Assembly (NCBI RefSeq): GCF_003671495.1
Contig: NZ_RCHN01000015.1
Coordinates: forward strand, 350,132-414,131
Direction of reading: 5' to 3'
From: Ketobacter sp.
Lineage (GTDB): Bacteria > Pseudomonadota > Gammaproteobacteria > Pseudomonadales > Ketobacteraceae
DNA: 64,000 nt
The notes beneath the pieces are model-generated. The model had not been told where the DNA came from. It made no database searches and worked only from the letters and a program-made list of their open reading frames with translations. Below are positions 8,294 through 18,094 of the stretch, piece after piece. The translations under genes were made by a program, and so were the position numbers. The stretch's first letter is position 1. Each line of letters opens with the position of its first letter.

Positions 8294-9766
8294 TCAGATC
8301 AGCCCCTGAATGCAGTCCATATCCAGGTGCTGCTCCGCCGCGTCCGCCAGCCGGTCAATCTGCCGCTCCCGCTCCCGGTTGTAATCAAAGCGTTCCGCCT
8401 GGCTCAGGCCCGCCCATTGCAACAGGCTCTGCAGGGCGGCCTCAGTGTCAAAAATACCGTGTAGATAGGTGCCCATCACATTTCCGTCCTGGGAGCAGGC
8501 GCCGTCCAGGTCACCGTTGCCAAAGCGCACCAGGGGCTGCGCCAGGGCCGGGCCGGTGGACACGCCGGCGTGGATTTCATAGCCGCTGCAAGGGACATTA
8601 CCGGTTAAAGGGCTGTTGCCGGTTAGCAGAACACCTTCACGACGCTTCAGTTGTTTCTCGGGCAAGAGGCGGGTTTCCATCGACAGCCAACCCAGCCCCG
8701 CCTCCTCGGCAGGCCGCCCTTCGATGCCCAGGTCATCCACCAGCCGTTGTCCCAGCATTTGAAAGCCGCCGCAAATGCCCAGCAGTTTTCCGCCGTAACG
8801 CAGGTGCCTTTGCAGGGCCGCATCCCACCCCTGTTGTTTAAGCCAACGCAGGTCGGCAATGGTGTTTTTGCTGCCGGGCAGGATAATCAGATCCGCCGCC
8901 GGCATCGGCTCACCGGCGCGAAGGTAATGAAACGCCACCTGGGGATGCAAACGCAGGGGGTCGAAATCCGTATGATTACTGATGCGCGGAAACACCGGCA
9001 CCACCACCTTCAGGGGCTGTTCCTGCTTGTGGCTCTCATCCACAGGGTTGATGCCGTCTTCCCCATCGATGTGGAGACCGTGCAAATAGGGCAACACCCC
9101 CAGCACCGGTTTGCCAGTGTATTGCTGCAACCAATCCAGGCCCGGTTGCAGCAAGGCGATATCACCCCGAAAGCGATTGATGACAAAGCCCTTCACCCGG
9201 GACTGTTCCGATGGGCTGAGCAGGGCCAGGGTGCCCACCAGATGGGCAAACACACCGCCCTTATCAATATCGGCGATCAGAATCACCGGGCAATCCACCG
9301 CTTCGGCAAAGCCCATATTGGCGATGTCCCGGTCCCGCAGATTGATCTCTGCCGGGCTACCGGCCCCTTCCACCAGAATCAGTTCATATTGCTGTTGCAA
9401 CCGCTGATGGCTCTCCAGCACCGCACTCATGGCCTGGGTTTTGTACTCGTGATAGTCCACCGCATTCATCTGGTGCCGGGCTTTACCGTGGATGATCACC
9501 TGGGCTCCAATGTCGGTGGTGGGTTTCAGCAGCACCGGATTCATGTCCACCACCGGCTCCAGCCCGGCCGCGGCCGCCTGCAGGGCCTGGGCCCGACCGA
9601 TCTCACCACCGTCTGCGGTGACCGCGCTGTTAAGGGCCATGTTCTGGGGTTTGAACGGCACCACGCGCACCCCGCGGCGGGCGAACACCCGGCACAGCGC
9701 AGCCACCAGCGTGGATTTTCCGGCATCGGAGGTGGTGCCCTGCACCATCAAAGTGTTGGCCGTCAT
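8294..9766 (-). CDS. cobQ: Adenosylcobyric acid synthase, glutamine-hydrolysing
   Basis: 490 residues, near the 484 of known CobQ/CbiP. It amidates four carboxyls of adenosylcobyrinate a,c-diamide. The N-terminal ATP domain starts [11 protein letters not shown] (9-19). The C-terminal glutaminase has the Cys332 nucleophile in [12 protein letters not shown] and His436 in YLHGIFD. An upstream extension to 9868 is open, but ATG 9766 gives the family N-terminus. The start diverges from cbiB 37 bases away. Its presence implies corrin-ring intermediates are made or imported upstream of this step; no ring-synthesis genes are in the window. Confidence 0.94.
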   Translation of the reverse strand: MTANTLMVQGTTSDAGKSTLVAALCRVFARRGVRVVPFKPQNMALNSAVTADGGEIGRAQALQAAAAGLEPVVDMNPVLLKPTTDIGAQVIIHGKARHQMNAVDYHEYKTQAMSAVLESHQRLQQQYELILVEGAGSPAEINLRDRDIANMGFAEAVDCPVILIADIDKGGVFAHLVGTLALLSPSEQSRVKGFVINRFRGDIALLQPGLDWLQQYTGKPVLGVLPYLHGLHIDGEDGINPVDESHKQEQPLKVVVPVFPRISNHTDFDPLRLHPQVAFHYLRAGEPMPAADLIILPGSKNTIADLRWLKQQGWDAALQRHLRYGGKLLGICGGFQMLGQRLVDDLGIEGRPAEEAGLGWLSMETRLLPEKQLKRREGVLLTGNSPLTGNVPCSGYEIHAGVSTGPALAQPLVRFGNGDLDGACSQDGNVMGTYLHGIFDTEAALQSLLQWAGLSQAERFDYNRERERQIDRLADAAEQHLDMDCIQGLI

Positions 9767-9803
9767 GCTACAATCGCTTCCTTTTTCCGGCAGGCTGAAA
9801 AAC

Positions 9804-10745
9804 GTGCCTATTGTAGTGATTAAAATTCTGATTGCACTGGGTTTGGACCAGATCCTGGGGGAACCCAAACGCTATCACCCCCTGGTGGGTTTCGGTCGTC
9901 TGGCCACAGCGCTGGAAACCCGCTGCAATCGCCCTGATTCCCCCGCACGCACTCGAGCCAGGGGCCTGTGCGCCTGGCTGCTGGCGGTGCTGCCCTTACC
10001 CCTGTTCATTACCATCATCAGCCAGGGACTGGGCACATCCTGGTGGGCGTGGGCGCTGGACATCGGCCTGCTCTATCTCTGCATTGGCCGCAAAAGCCTG
10101 GCTGAACACGGGCTGAGGGTATTTCAGGCCTTACGTGGAGAAGACCTGGAACAGGCTCGCCACCATACCAGCATGATCGTGAGCCGGGACACCGGGCCAC
10201 TGGACGCCGCCGGTTGCACCCGCGCCACCGTGGAGTCCCTGCTCGAGAACGGTAACGACAGTGTTTATGGTGCGCTGTTCTGGTTCCTGTTGTTCGGCGG
10301 GGCCGGGGCCGTACTGTATCGGTTGGCGAACACCCTGGATGCCATGTGGGGCTACCGCAACGAGCGCTATCTGCATTTCGGCTGGGCAGCGGCAAAACTG
10401 GACGACCTGCTGAATTACCTGCCGGCCCGCCTCTGCGCCCTGAGCTACGCCCTGGCGGGCGATCGGCGGCGGGCCTGGCGGAGCTGGCAACGGGAGTCTA
10501 CCGCCCTCAGCAGCCCCAACGGCGGACCCGTGATGTGCTCCGGGGCCGGTGCTCTCAATGTCAAGCTGGGCGGGCCAGCCCTCTACCACGGGCGACTGCT
10601 GCAAAAACCGTACTTTGGTGGCGAAGACACCGCCCAACCCCGCCACATCCCTGCCGCCCTGCAACTGCTGGATCGCAGCCTGATGATTCTGCTCGCAGCA
10701 CTGTGGCTGGCCTGGCTGGTATTGCCCTCGGGGTGGTTCTTATGA
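9804..10745 (+). CDS. cbiB: Adenosylcobinamide-phosphate synthase (CbiB/CobD type)
   Basis: 313 residues, membrane protein that attaches aminopropanol phosphate to adenosylcobyric acid. Recognised by [18 protein letters not shown] at the N-terminus, [16 protein letters not shown], and [19 protein letters not shown] 9804 is the likely start, because the family begins just before this motif and no ATG lies there; the long upstream open frame is antisense to cobQ. The stop overlaps the following ATG by four bases, linking it to the enzyme that makes its aminopropanol phosphate substrate. Named cobD in the Pseudomonas denitrificans scheme. Confidence 0.92.
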   Translation: MPIVVIKILIALGLDQILGEPKRYHPLVGFGRLATALETRCNRPDSPARTRARGLCAWLLAVLPLPLFITIISQGLGTSWWAWALDIGLLYLCIGRKSLAEHGLRVFQALRGEDLEQARHHTSMIVSRDTGPLDAAGCTRATVESLLENGNDSVYGALFWFLLFGGAGAVLYRLANTLDAMWGYRNERYLHFGWAAAKLDDLLNYLPARLCALSYALAGDRRRAWRSWQRESTALSSPNGGPVMCSGAGALNVKLGGPALYHGRLLQKPYFGGEDTAQPRHIPAALQLLDRSLMILLAALWLAWLVLPSGWFL

Positions 10746-11740
10746 GCGCAGCACCGCTCCATGGGGGCCGCCTGCTGGCGGCAGCAGAGCAGTTCAGGAT
10801 TCCGCTGAACGACTGGCTGGATCTTTCCACCGGCATCAACCCCACCAGCTGGCCGGTGCCCGCCCTCCCCGACCACGTCTGGCAGCGCCTGCCGGACAGC
10901 TATGCACCACTGGAAGCGGTTGCCGGCGACTATTATGGAGCACCGGTGTTTGCGGTGCCCGGCAGTCAGTGGGCCATTCAAACCCTGCCTTCCGTCTTGA
11001 ATGCAGAGCGGGTTTGGCTGCCACTGGAGGGCTATGAAGAACATCAATATTGGTGGCAGCAATACCAGCACCGGATGCTGAAGTATGAAACCCTGGACAG
11101 CATTACTCCGCAGCACGGGGACAGCGTGGTGGTGATCAATCCCAACAACCCCACCACTCATACGGAGAACCCCGAAACCCTGCTGCGCCTGGCGGACCAC
11201 CTGACCACCCTTCAGGGACATCTGATTCTGGACGAAGCCTTTGTGGACCCGACCCCCCACGCTTCCGTATTGCATCAAAACCGCATGCTGCCGGACAGCC
11301 TGGTGGTATTGAGATCACTGGGAAAATTTTTCGGCCTGGCCGGTGTGCGTTTGGGATTTGTTTATTGTAATGACGCCATTCGTGCCCGTCTGCAACCTAA
11401 ACTGGGGCCCTGGGCCATCAGTCATCCCGCTGCCTGGATCGGTGAACAAGCATTGCAGGACACCCAATGGCACCGCCATGCCCGGGCGTGGCTGATGTCA
11501 CAGCAAACGCAGTTACATGGCCTGCTCCAGCAGCACATAAAACCCACCCAGCTGCACTCCACGCCACTGTTCTGCACGGTGCAGCTGCCTTCCGCGAAAG
11601 CCACCGATTTGTTTAACCATTGCGCAGGACAGGGCATCCTTTTGCGGCACTTCCCACAATGGGACAGAATCCGGGTGGGAATCACGACAAAAAATGGACT
11701 GGAGCGGCTGCAATCTGCCTTACAGTGTTGGGATCTTTAA
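10742..11740 (+). CDS. cobD: L-threonine-O-3-phosphate decarboxylase
   Basis: 332-residue PLP-dependent class I/II aminotransferase fold. It makes (R)-1-amino-2-propanol phosphate, the linker used by the adjacent CbiB. The N-terminal LDLSTGINP is the family signature. VVINPNNPTTH contains the conserved Asn of the cofactor site, LILDEAFVD the Asp for the PLP ring, and LRSLGKFFGLAGVRLGF the Schiff-base Lys195. Symbol per Salmonella (cobC in P. denitrificans). The start is fixed by the ATGA overlap with cbiB; in-frame upstream sequence is antisense or overlapping noise. No clear terminator follows. Confidence 0.92.
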   Translation: MSAAPLHGGRLLAAAEQFRIPLNDWLDLSTGINPTSWPVPALPDHVWQRLPDSYAPLEAVAGDYYGAPVFAVPGSQWAIQTLPSVLNAERVWLPLEGYEEHQYWWQQYQHRMLKYETLDSITPQHGDSVVVINPNNPTTHTENPETLLRLADHLTTLQGHLILDEAFVDPTPHASVLHQNRMLPDSLVVLRSLGKFFGLAGVRLGFVYCNDAIRARLQPKLGPWAISHPAAWIGEQALQDTQWHRHARAWLMSQQTQLHGLLQQHIKPTQLHSTPLFCTVQLPSAKATDLFNHCAGQGILLRHFPQWDRIRVGITTKNGLERLQSALQCWDL

Positions 11741-12204
11741 CAACTTTCGCATTTTGCAAATTTTACCAATGGGTGGAACCCCCGGGTGCTTAAGCTAATT
11801 TATTATGAGCAAGGCAATGGTCAGAACCAGCCTCAATAAGCGCTGAAAAAGACAGCCGGAACGATTGCGCCACAGCACCGCTTTTCCATATTCCAAAACA
11901 CCATTTGCCGTTGGCAATAATCACAGAATCGATCTTAGTAAAACTTCGTACCGCACCGAACCGTGGCTGCAACTGCAGAAAAGTCCTTCATTTAAAAGGC
12001 AGTTTTTGACAATTCACGGCAGCTTTTCCAGATCGCCTTATATCCGCCCATTACTAAACGCTACATTATTCAACCGATATTTCATTGAAACATTCCTGAT
12101 CCGGGCCGATCTTAATATCAGGAGTCGGCGAAACAGGACAACCCCGGCTGGCAGGTTCTTTGCTTCACTCCGGTACAGGCAGTATTTTTGACAGGAGTAT
12201 CGAC
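11741..12204. other. 464-base intergenic region without a recognised gene
   Basis: More AT-rich than its flanks. I find no tRNA, riboswitch or credible coding frame; the open frames here lack ribosome sites. Possible signals are weak: TTGACA at 12006-12011 with no good -10 at the right distance, and an inverted repeat CCTGAT (12095-12100) / ATCAGG (12117-12122). It must hold the promoter of the gene at 12205, whose AGGAG ribosome site is at 12193-12197. Confidence 0.5.
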
Positions 12205-12699
12205 ATGGGCATTAACTGTCGTGAATTTCTAGAGTATGTGGTTCAACCCACGCTGAAACAGCTGGGTGTGGAATCCCCCAAAGTGGAGCAACTGTTGCTG
12301 GCCACCGCCTGCCATCAGTCGGAGATGGGCCATCACCTGCAAAGAGAAGGCGGTATCGGTCTGTACGGCATCACAGAAACCATGCATCACAATGTATGGG
12401 ATCATTACCTGGCCATGGACCCGGATCTTGCCAGTCAGGTACGCGGCATGGCGTCGCAACATGAATTTCCCAAATCACCCCACTCTGAGCTGGTCACCAA
12501 CTTGCGTTACGCCACCGCCATCGCCTGGATGGTGTATCGTCACAAAGGCGTAAAGCTGAATGAACAGACCTCCGCCAACAAGCTTACGGACATCTGGCAA
12601 CGCTGCTTTATGGATCGCCCCATCAGCTTCAAGGAACGGGACGAGTTCACCCGCTGCTGCGAAAAATTTGACCCCAATAAAAAATCCATTGCCGCCTGA
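12205..12699 (+). CDS. Uncharacterised protein resembling phage lysozyme-like proteins
   Basis: 164 residues, no signal peptide. Residues 30-110 (LLATACHQSEMG, then IGLYGITETMHHNVWDHYL, then ASQVRGMASQ and NLRYATAIAWMVYR) follow a pattern I associate with small phage-encoded proteins of lysozyme-like fold, in which a Glu sits in a TAxxES-type motif and GLYQMEPxTH follows. Here Glu40 would occupy that place, while Gln-Met-Glu-Pro is changed to Gly-Ile-Thr-Glu. Enzymatic activity is therefore uncertain. The start has AGGAG eight bases upstream. It stands alone, sharing a bidirectional terminator with convergent aceF; no other phage genes are near. Function is unknown; the family resemblance is inference. 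Confidence 0.6.
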   Translation: MGINCREFLEYVVQPTLKQLGVESPKVEQLLLATACHQSEMGHHLQREGGIGLYGITETMHHNVWDHYLAMDPDLASQVRGMASQHEFPKSPHSELVTNLRYATAIAWMVYRHKGVKLNEQTSANKLTDIWQRCFMDRPISFKERDEFTRCCEKFDPNKKSIAA

Positions 12700-12720
12700 C
12701 GACAGCAATGGATTTTCATT
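12681..12720. terminator. Bidirectional terminator between the lysozyme-like orphan and aceF
   Basis: AAAATCCATTGC (12681-12692) pairs perfectly with GCAATGGATTTT (12705-12716) around a 12-base loop. The A-rich left arm and T-rich right arm give U-tracts in both directions, fitting two convergent genes. The left arm lies inside the last codons of the plus-strand gene. Confidence 0.8.
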
Positions 12721-12737
12721 TACGAACGGCAGGGAGC

Positions 12738-14360
12738 TTACAACAGTAAACGCCGGATGTCCGTTAACAGACTGGAAAGATAGGTGGTAAAGCGTGCCGC
12801 GTCCGCCCCATCAATCACCCGGTGATCGTAAGACAACGACAACGGCAGCATCAACCGCGGATCAAAATCCTTACCATTATAAACCGGTTTCATTTGCGAA
12901 CGGGACAAGCCCAGTATCGCCACCTCAGGCCAGTTCACAATGGGTGTGAATGCCGTTCCACCAATCCCTCCCAACGATGAGATAGAGAAACAGCCACCCT
13001 GCATATCACCGGGGGACAGTTTTTTGGCTCGTGCCTTCTCACTCAGCACCTGCATGTCCTGGGCGATCTCCTTCACCGATTTTTTATCGGCGTCCTTGAT
13101 CACCGGCACCACCAAGCCGTTGGGTGTGTCCACCGCGATACCGATGTTGATGTAGCGCTTGAACACCAGGTGCGTACCTTCCGGATTCAGCGAACTGTTG
13201 AAACGGGGGAACTCCTGCAATGCCTTGGCACAGGCTTTCACCATGAATGCCAGGATAGTGAGTTTGACACCCTGCTCTTTCAACGCCGCGGTTTCCGATT
13301 TGCGGAACGCCTCCAGACTGGTGATATCCGCCTCATCAAACTGCGTGACATGGGGAATATGAACCCAGGAGCGATGCAGGTTGGCGGCACTGGCTTTATT
13401 GATCTTGCTCAGCTCCACACTTTCCACTTCACCCCATTTGGAGAAATCCATCTCCGGCAAGGGCGGCAAACCGGAGCCCGCAGCCACTGCCGTTTCGGAC
13501 TTGCCTTGCAGGCGCCCTTTCACATACTCATGGACGTCTTCCTTGAGTATACGGGCCCGGGGGCCACTGGCCTTAACCGCCGCCAGGTCCACGCCCAATT
13601 CCCGGGCCAGACGACGTACCGCCGGCCCCGCATGGACCCGCTTGCTGGGGCCGGAAGCCGGTGCGGCTGCAGAGGCCGGCTTCGCCGCCGGTGTAGCAGA
13701 TGCTTCAGAAGCCTGCGCTGCGGCGCCCGCTGTTGATTGAGCTGCCGGAGCACTGGCCGCCTTGGCAGGCGCGGCTTCGCCCACCACCAGCAATTCCAGC
13801 ACCGGAGTCCCCTGGGACACCTTGTCGCCCACCTTCAGCAACACCTTGCGCACAGTTCCCGCCTTGGGGCAGGGCACTTCCATAGTGGCTTTATCGGATT
13901 CCAACACCACCATGGTCTGCTCCGGCTCCAGTTGGTCACCCTCCTGCACCGAAACCTCAATGACGTCCACCCCATCCGCACCACCGATATCCGGCACGGT
14001 GACGGTTTCCATCTGGCTGCTGCTGGCGGCGGCCGCTTCCGCCTTGCCGGGCTCCGGTTGCGGGGCCTCGGCGGCGGACGGCTCGGCTTTGGGTTCCGCT
14101 TTGGGGGTAGCCGCTCCGGCGTCCTCCACGTCCATTTTGGCCAGCAGATCGCCCTCTTTCACCGTCTGGCCTTGAGATACCTCGAAGGAGGCCAGCACCC
14201 CACTGAAGGGCGATGGCACTTCCACCGTGGCCTTGTCGGATTCCAGCACCAACAAGGTGTCTTCTTTCTCCACCCGGTCGCCGGGTTTTACGGTTAATTC
14301 AATTACGTCCACCCCATCTGTACCGCCCAGATCGGGCACAAACACGTCTTTCACTGCCAC
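12738..14360 (-). CDS. aceF: Pyruvate dehydrogenase E2, dihydrolipoamide acetyltransferase
   Basis: 540 residues. The core of the pyruvate dehydrogenase complex, moving the acetyl group from E1 to CoA. Two lipoyl domains carry lipoyl lysines at Lys43 and Lys157, both in VLESDKAT. Ala/Pro-rich linkers follow each. A peripheral subunit-binding domain at about 243-280 (AGPAVRRLARELGVDL) docks the other subunits. The catalytic domain ends with DHRVIDG (His513). Two lipoyl domains match Pseudomonas rather than the three of E. coli. It lies 15 bases after aceE in one operon. No lpd (E3) gene follows within the unit. Confidence 0.96.
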   Translation of the reverse strand: MAVKDVFVPDLGGTDGVDVIELTVKPGDRVEKEDTLLVLESDKATVEVPSPFSGVLASFEVSQGQTVKEGDLLAKMDVEDAGAATPKAEPKAEPSAAEAPQPEPGKAEAAAASSSQMETVTVPDIGGADGVDVIEVSVQEGDQLEPEQTMVVLESDKATMEVPCPKAGTVRKVLLKVGDKVSQGTPVLELLVVGEAAPAKAASAPAAQSTAGAAAQASEASATPAAKPASAAAPASGPSKRVHAGPAVRRLARELGVDLAAVKASGPRARILKEDVHEYVKGRLQGKSETAVAAGSGLPPLPEMDFSKWGEVESVELSKINKASAANLHRSWVHIPHVTQFDEADITSLEAFRKSETAALKEQGVKLTILAFMVKACAKALQEFPRFNSSLNPEGTHLVFKRYINIGIAVDTPNGLVVPVIKDADKKSVKEIAQDMQVLSEKARAKKLSPGDMQGGCFSISSLGGIGGTAFTPIVNWPEVAILGLSRSQMKPVYNGKDFDPRLMLPLSLSYDHRVIDGADAARFTTYLSSLLTDIRRLLL

Positions 14361-14375
14361 GTTCGTTCTCCTCGA

Positions 14376-17036
14376 TCACACACTGGGTGGGTAGGGTTTG
14401 TCTGCACTGATGTTAAACCGGCGCAAGGCGTCTGCCACCTTACTGCGGCCCAACAGGCCTTTATCCGCCAGTGAGCTCAACGCCGCCACCGTAATGAAGT
14501 AACGATCCACTTCGAAGAAGTGACGCAGTTGTTCCCGGGAATCGCTGCGGCCATAACCATCCGTGCCCAGCGCTGTGTAGTGATTGCGCACGAAAGGACG
14601 AATCTGGTCAGCATGGGTTTTGATGTAATCCGACGCCGCCACCACCGGTGCCTTGCGGGCCCGCAGGGCCTTGGTCACATAAGGCACCTTGGGTTCCTCT
14701 TCCGGGTGCAGCATGTTCCAGCGCTGTTTCTCCAGGCCGTCATTGCGCAACTGGGTGAAGCTGGTGACGCTCCAGATATCCGAGGTGACGCCATACACGT
14801 CCTGCAGGATCTCCGCCGCCGCTTCCACTTCCCGCAGGATGGAGCCACTGCCCAACAACTGCACTCGCAGTTTGTTGTTGTCATCCCCTTCCTTCAGCAG
14901 GTACATGCCTTTGAGGATGCCTTTCTCGGCGCCCGCTGGCATGGCCGGGTGTTCGTAGTTTTCGTTTTCCACCGTGATGTAATAGAACACGTTTTCCTGT
15001 TCCTGATACATCCGGCGCAGGCCGTCGTGCAGCACCACGGCCAATTCATAGGCGTAGGCCACGTCATAGGCCACACAGTTGGGTATGGTGGACGCCAGCA
15101 CATGGCTGTGACCATCCTGGTGTTGCAGACCTTCCCCATTCAGAGTGGTACGACCGGCCGTGGCGCCAATCAGGAAGCCCCGCGCCTGCGCATCACCCGC
15201 CGCCCAGGCCAGGTCGCCGATGCGCTGGAACCCGAACATGGAATAGAAAATATAGAAGGGAATCATGGGGTGATTGTTGACCGAATAAGAGGTGGCCGCC
15301 GCAATCCAGGCAGACATGGCACCGGCTTCATTGATGCCCTCCTCCAGAATGCGGCCCTTGATATCCTCCCGGTAGTACATCACCTGCTCGGAATCTTCCG
15401 GCTTATAGAGCTGCCCCACCGCAGAATAAATACCTAACTGGCGGAACATACCTTCCATACCGAAGGTACGGGCTTCGTCCGGCACAATGGGCACCACCCG
15501 CTCGCCGATGGACTTTTGCTTGATCAGCGAGTTCATCATGCGCACCAGCGCCATGGTGGTGGACATCTCGCGGCCACCGGAGCCTTCCAGCAAGGGCCCG
15601 AACACACCCAGTTCCGGCACTTCCAGCTTCTCGCTCTCGGTGCGACGGGAAGGCAGATATCCACCCAGTGCGTTGCGGCGTTCATGCAGATACCGCATCT
15701 CGTTACTGTCATCCGCGGGGCGATAGAACGGAATTTTCTTCAGCTCTTCATCACTGAAGGGCATATCAAACCGATTACGGAAGGCCTTCAGGCTTTCCAT
15801 ATCCAGGGTCTTCATCTGGTGGGTTTTATTGGCGGCCTCGCCACTGCCCATGCCATACCCTTTCACGGTTTTCGCCAGGATCACCGTGGGCTGACCCTTG
15901 TGGTTCATGGCCGCATGATAGGCGGCGTAGACCTTGAACGGATCATGGCCACCCCGGTTGAGGTGATAGATCTCCTCATCGGACATGTGTGCCACCAGGG
16001 CTTCCAGCTCCGGATACTTGTTAAAGAAGTGTTCACGGGTATAGGCGCCACCGTGGTTTTTAAAACTCTGGTACTCGCCATCCACGCATTCTTCCATGCG
16101 CTTGCGCAACACGCCTTCATTGTCGCGGGCCAGCAGCGGGTCCCAGCGTCGGCCCCAGATCACTTTGATCACGTTCCAACCGGCACCGCGGAACACACCT
16201 TCCAGCTCCTGGATGATTTTGCCGTTGCCACGCACCGGACCGTCCAGGCGCTGCAGGTTACAGTTCACCACAAACACCAGGTTATCCAGCTTCTCGCGCC
16301 CGGCCAGCGAGATACAGCCCAGGGATTCCGGTTCATCGGTTTCGCCGTCCCCCAGGAACGCCCACACTTTGCGATCGTCTTTCTTGATCAGCTCACGGTT
16401 CTGCAGGTACTTCATGAAGTGGGCCTGGTAGATGGCCTGAATCGGCCCCAGCCCCATGGACACCGTGGGGAATTGCCAGAAGTTGGGCATCAGCCAGGGA
16501 TGGGGATAGGAGGACAGACCCTCGCGGCTCACTTCACGGCGGAAATTCTCGATCTGTTTTTCCTGAATTCGCCCTTCCAGGAAGGCCCGGGCATAAATAC
16601 CCGGAGCGGAATGGCCCTGATAGAAAATCAGGTCACCGCCGAAGGCTTCGTTGGCCGCGCGAAAGAAATGGTTGAAGCCCACATCATACAGGGTGGCCGA
16701 TGATGCAAAGCTGGAAATGTGCCCCCCGAGCTCATCGTCAGAGAGGTTGGCCCGCTGCACCATGGCCAGCGCATTCCAGCGAATCAGGGAGCGAATGCGG
16801 CGTTCCATAAAGTGGTCGCCAGGCATTTGTGCCTGATATTCCGGTGCGATGGTATTGATGTAGGGAGTGGTGAGATCGTTAACCTGTACGCCCGCCTGCC
16901 GGGCCTTCTCACCCATTTTATCGAGGAGGTATTTGGCCCGTTCCGGCCCCTCGTTTTCGAGCACCGAAGCCAGCGCTTCCAGCCACTCCTGGGTTTCGAC
17001 AGGATCACTGTCACCATAAAAACGTTCACGCGTCAT
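14376..17036 (-). CDS. aceE: Pyruvate dehydrogenase E1 component (homodimeric type)
   Basis: 886 residues, full length for the single-chain E1. It decarboxylates pyruvate with thiamine diphosphate and acetylates the lipoyl arm of AceF. The ThDP motif begins FLGDGETDEPES (about 228) and ends with NCN at 258-260. AGGAG lies upstream of ATG 17036. The 117-base gap to ampE holds a TATACT-like -10 (plus strand AGTATA at 17099-17104) without a convincing -35, and a GGGCC-AAAA-GCCC hairpin in the leader (about 17060-17073). No PdhR-type palindrome is evident. Confidence 0.97.
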   Translation of the reverse strand: MTRERFYGDSDPVETQEWLEALASVLENEGPERAKYLLDKMGEKARQAGVQVNDLTTPYINTIAPEYQAQMPGDHFMERRIRSLIRWNALAMVQRANLSDDELGGHISSFASSATLYDVGFNHFFRAANEAFGGDLIFYQGHSAPGIYARAFLEGRIQEKQIENFRREVSREGLSSYPHPWLMPNFWQFPTVSMGLGPIQAIYQAHFMKYLQNRELIKKDDRKVWAFLGDGETDEPESLGCISLAGREKLDNLVFVVNCNLQRLDGPVRGNGKIIQELEGVFRGAGWNVIKVIWGRRWDPLLARDNEGVLRKRMEECVDGEYQSFKNHGGAYTREHFFNKYPELEALVAHMSDEEIYHLNRGGHDPFKVYAAYHAAMNHKGQPTVILAKTVKGYGMGSGEAANKTHQMKTLDMESLKAFRNRFDMPFSDEELKKIPFYRPADDSNEMRYLHERRNALGGYLPSRRTESEKLEVPELGVFGPLLEGSGGREMSTTMALVRMMNSLIKQKSIGERVVPIVPDEARTFGMEGMFRQLGIYSAVGQLYKPEDSEQVMYYREDIKGRILEEGINEAGAMSAWIAAATSYSVNNHPMIPFYIFYSMFGFQRIGDLAWAAGDAQARGFLIGATAGRTTLNGEGLQHQDGHSHVLASTIPNCVAYDVAYAYELAVVLHDGLRRMYQEQENVFYYITVENENYEHPAMPAGAEKGILKGMYLLKEGDDNNKLRVQLLGSGSILREVEAAAEILQDVYGVTSDIWSVTSFTQLRNDGLEKQRWNMLHPEEEPKVPYVTKALRARKAPVVAASDYIKTHADQIRPFVRNHYTALGTDGYGRSDSREQLRHFFEVDRYFITVAALSSLADKGLLGRSKVADALRRFNISADKPYPPSV

Positions 17037-17153
17037 AAAGACAAAACTCCTGGTCTACGAGGGCTTTTGGCCCTGCATTACATTCCGTCATTCTCAACAG
17101 TATAGGATTGGGATGACACTTCTGGTCACCTGGAATCCGGATGGTGTTCCGGC

Positions 17154-18020
17154 TCAGGCAATAATGGTTAGCACCGCAATAACGACCAACCAAAAAACGA
17201 ACACATTGCTGCGCAAATCCTGAACAGCATGAAGACGACGGGCCCCTTCTGAAGCCATGTCCTCATCGCTCATGGGCAGCTCCTGGAAATCCAATCCCAT
17301 TTTTACTGCCAGCTTCAGCACCACTTCCGCCTCTCTGTCGGTAGCCCGGAAACGCCGTAGTGCAACCGCAACCACTTTGCCGTTGAAGCAAAGCGCCGCA
17401 ATGGTTAACGCGATGGCCCGGGCGGGTACCCCGTCCAACGCATACAAAAATTCGGTTCCAATCTTCTTCCAGCCGGGCCGGTCATTGGCCTCATCGCCAC
17501 GCTCAAGCAACGCGGTGAGCACATACAAAACCAATCCCGCCAGGCCGAAAATGGCAAACCAGAACAAGGGGGCGAACAAAGTCTGGTTGATTCTTACCCA
17601 ATACTGGGTAATGGTCTGATTCAGCAACTGGCTGGGGCTGACCATGCGCCCGTAATCAAAACTGCCGGAGCCATATTCATAGGCCGCCTGCCATTCCTGA
17701 TTGCGCCACCGCTTCAAAAAGGGCGAGAGCGCTGCCTCCACTTTGCGGTAGTCGAGGATGGCCACAAACACGATCACCGCCGCCACGGCCTCCAGGAACG
17801 AGAAGAACCAGCGATCGTGCATTTCCGCGAAATACCAGGCCAGCAGAACCGGCGGCAGGATGTAAAACCCGTACCCCAGGGCCGGATGGGCGTTGTTCAG
17901 AAAGGCGAGTTGCTGGGCCTGTTTCATGTAGGCCTGACCCCATTGGCAATCGGCAAAATAAGCGGGCACGTAGGATTCCTTTACGCCCCATAGCGCCACC
18001 AGTAATGCCAACAATGTCAT
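17154..18020 (-). CDS. ampE: AmpE-like membrane protein (CbiB-related fold)
   Basis: 288 residues with about four hydrophobic segments: N-terminal, about 50-65, 155-180 and C-terminal. The FDYGRMVSPSQLLNQ loop and GVPARAIALTIAAL resemble the AmpE family, distant relatives of the cobalamin protein CbiB. AmpE is a poorly understood inner-membrane protein linked genetically to AmpD and beta-lactamase regulation. Assignment is strengthened by its place 74 bases after ampD, as in enterobacteria and Pseudomonas. Ribosome site AGGAG is present. Molecular role is not established. Confidence 0.85.
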   Translation of the reverse strand: MTLLALLVALWGVKESYVPAYFADCQWGQAYMKQAQQLAFLNNAHPALGYGFYILPPVLLAWYFAEMHDRWFFSFLEAVAAVIVFVAILDYRKVEAALSPFLKRWRNQEWQAAYEYGSGSFDYGRMVSPSQLLNQTITQYWVRINQTLFAPLFWFAIFGLAGLVLYVLTALLERGDEANDRPGWKKIGTEFLYALDGVPARAIALTIAALCFNGKVVAVALRRFRATDREAEVVLKLAVKMGLDFQELPMSDEDMASEGARRLHAVQDLRSNVFVFWLVVIAVLTIIA

Positions 18021-18094
18021 CCAGCACTCCTTTTTGTTATCACTTTATAGCCTAACAGATTATGACCATCTTTCCCGAAAAAACTGTTTACAAA

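Noticed and set aside
8651..9823. 390-codon plus-strand open frame
   Set aside because: Antisense to cobQ; the true plus-strand gene cbiB starts at 9804 in another frame.
12205..12699. Prophage remnant
   Set aside because: Only one phage-like gene, no integrase, tail or att repeats, and both neighbours are ordinary core genes.
15516..16703. 395-codon plus-strand open frame
   Set aside because: Antisense to aceE, which is unambiguous.
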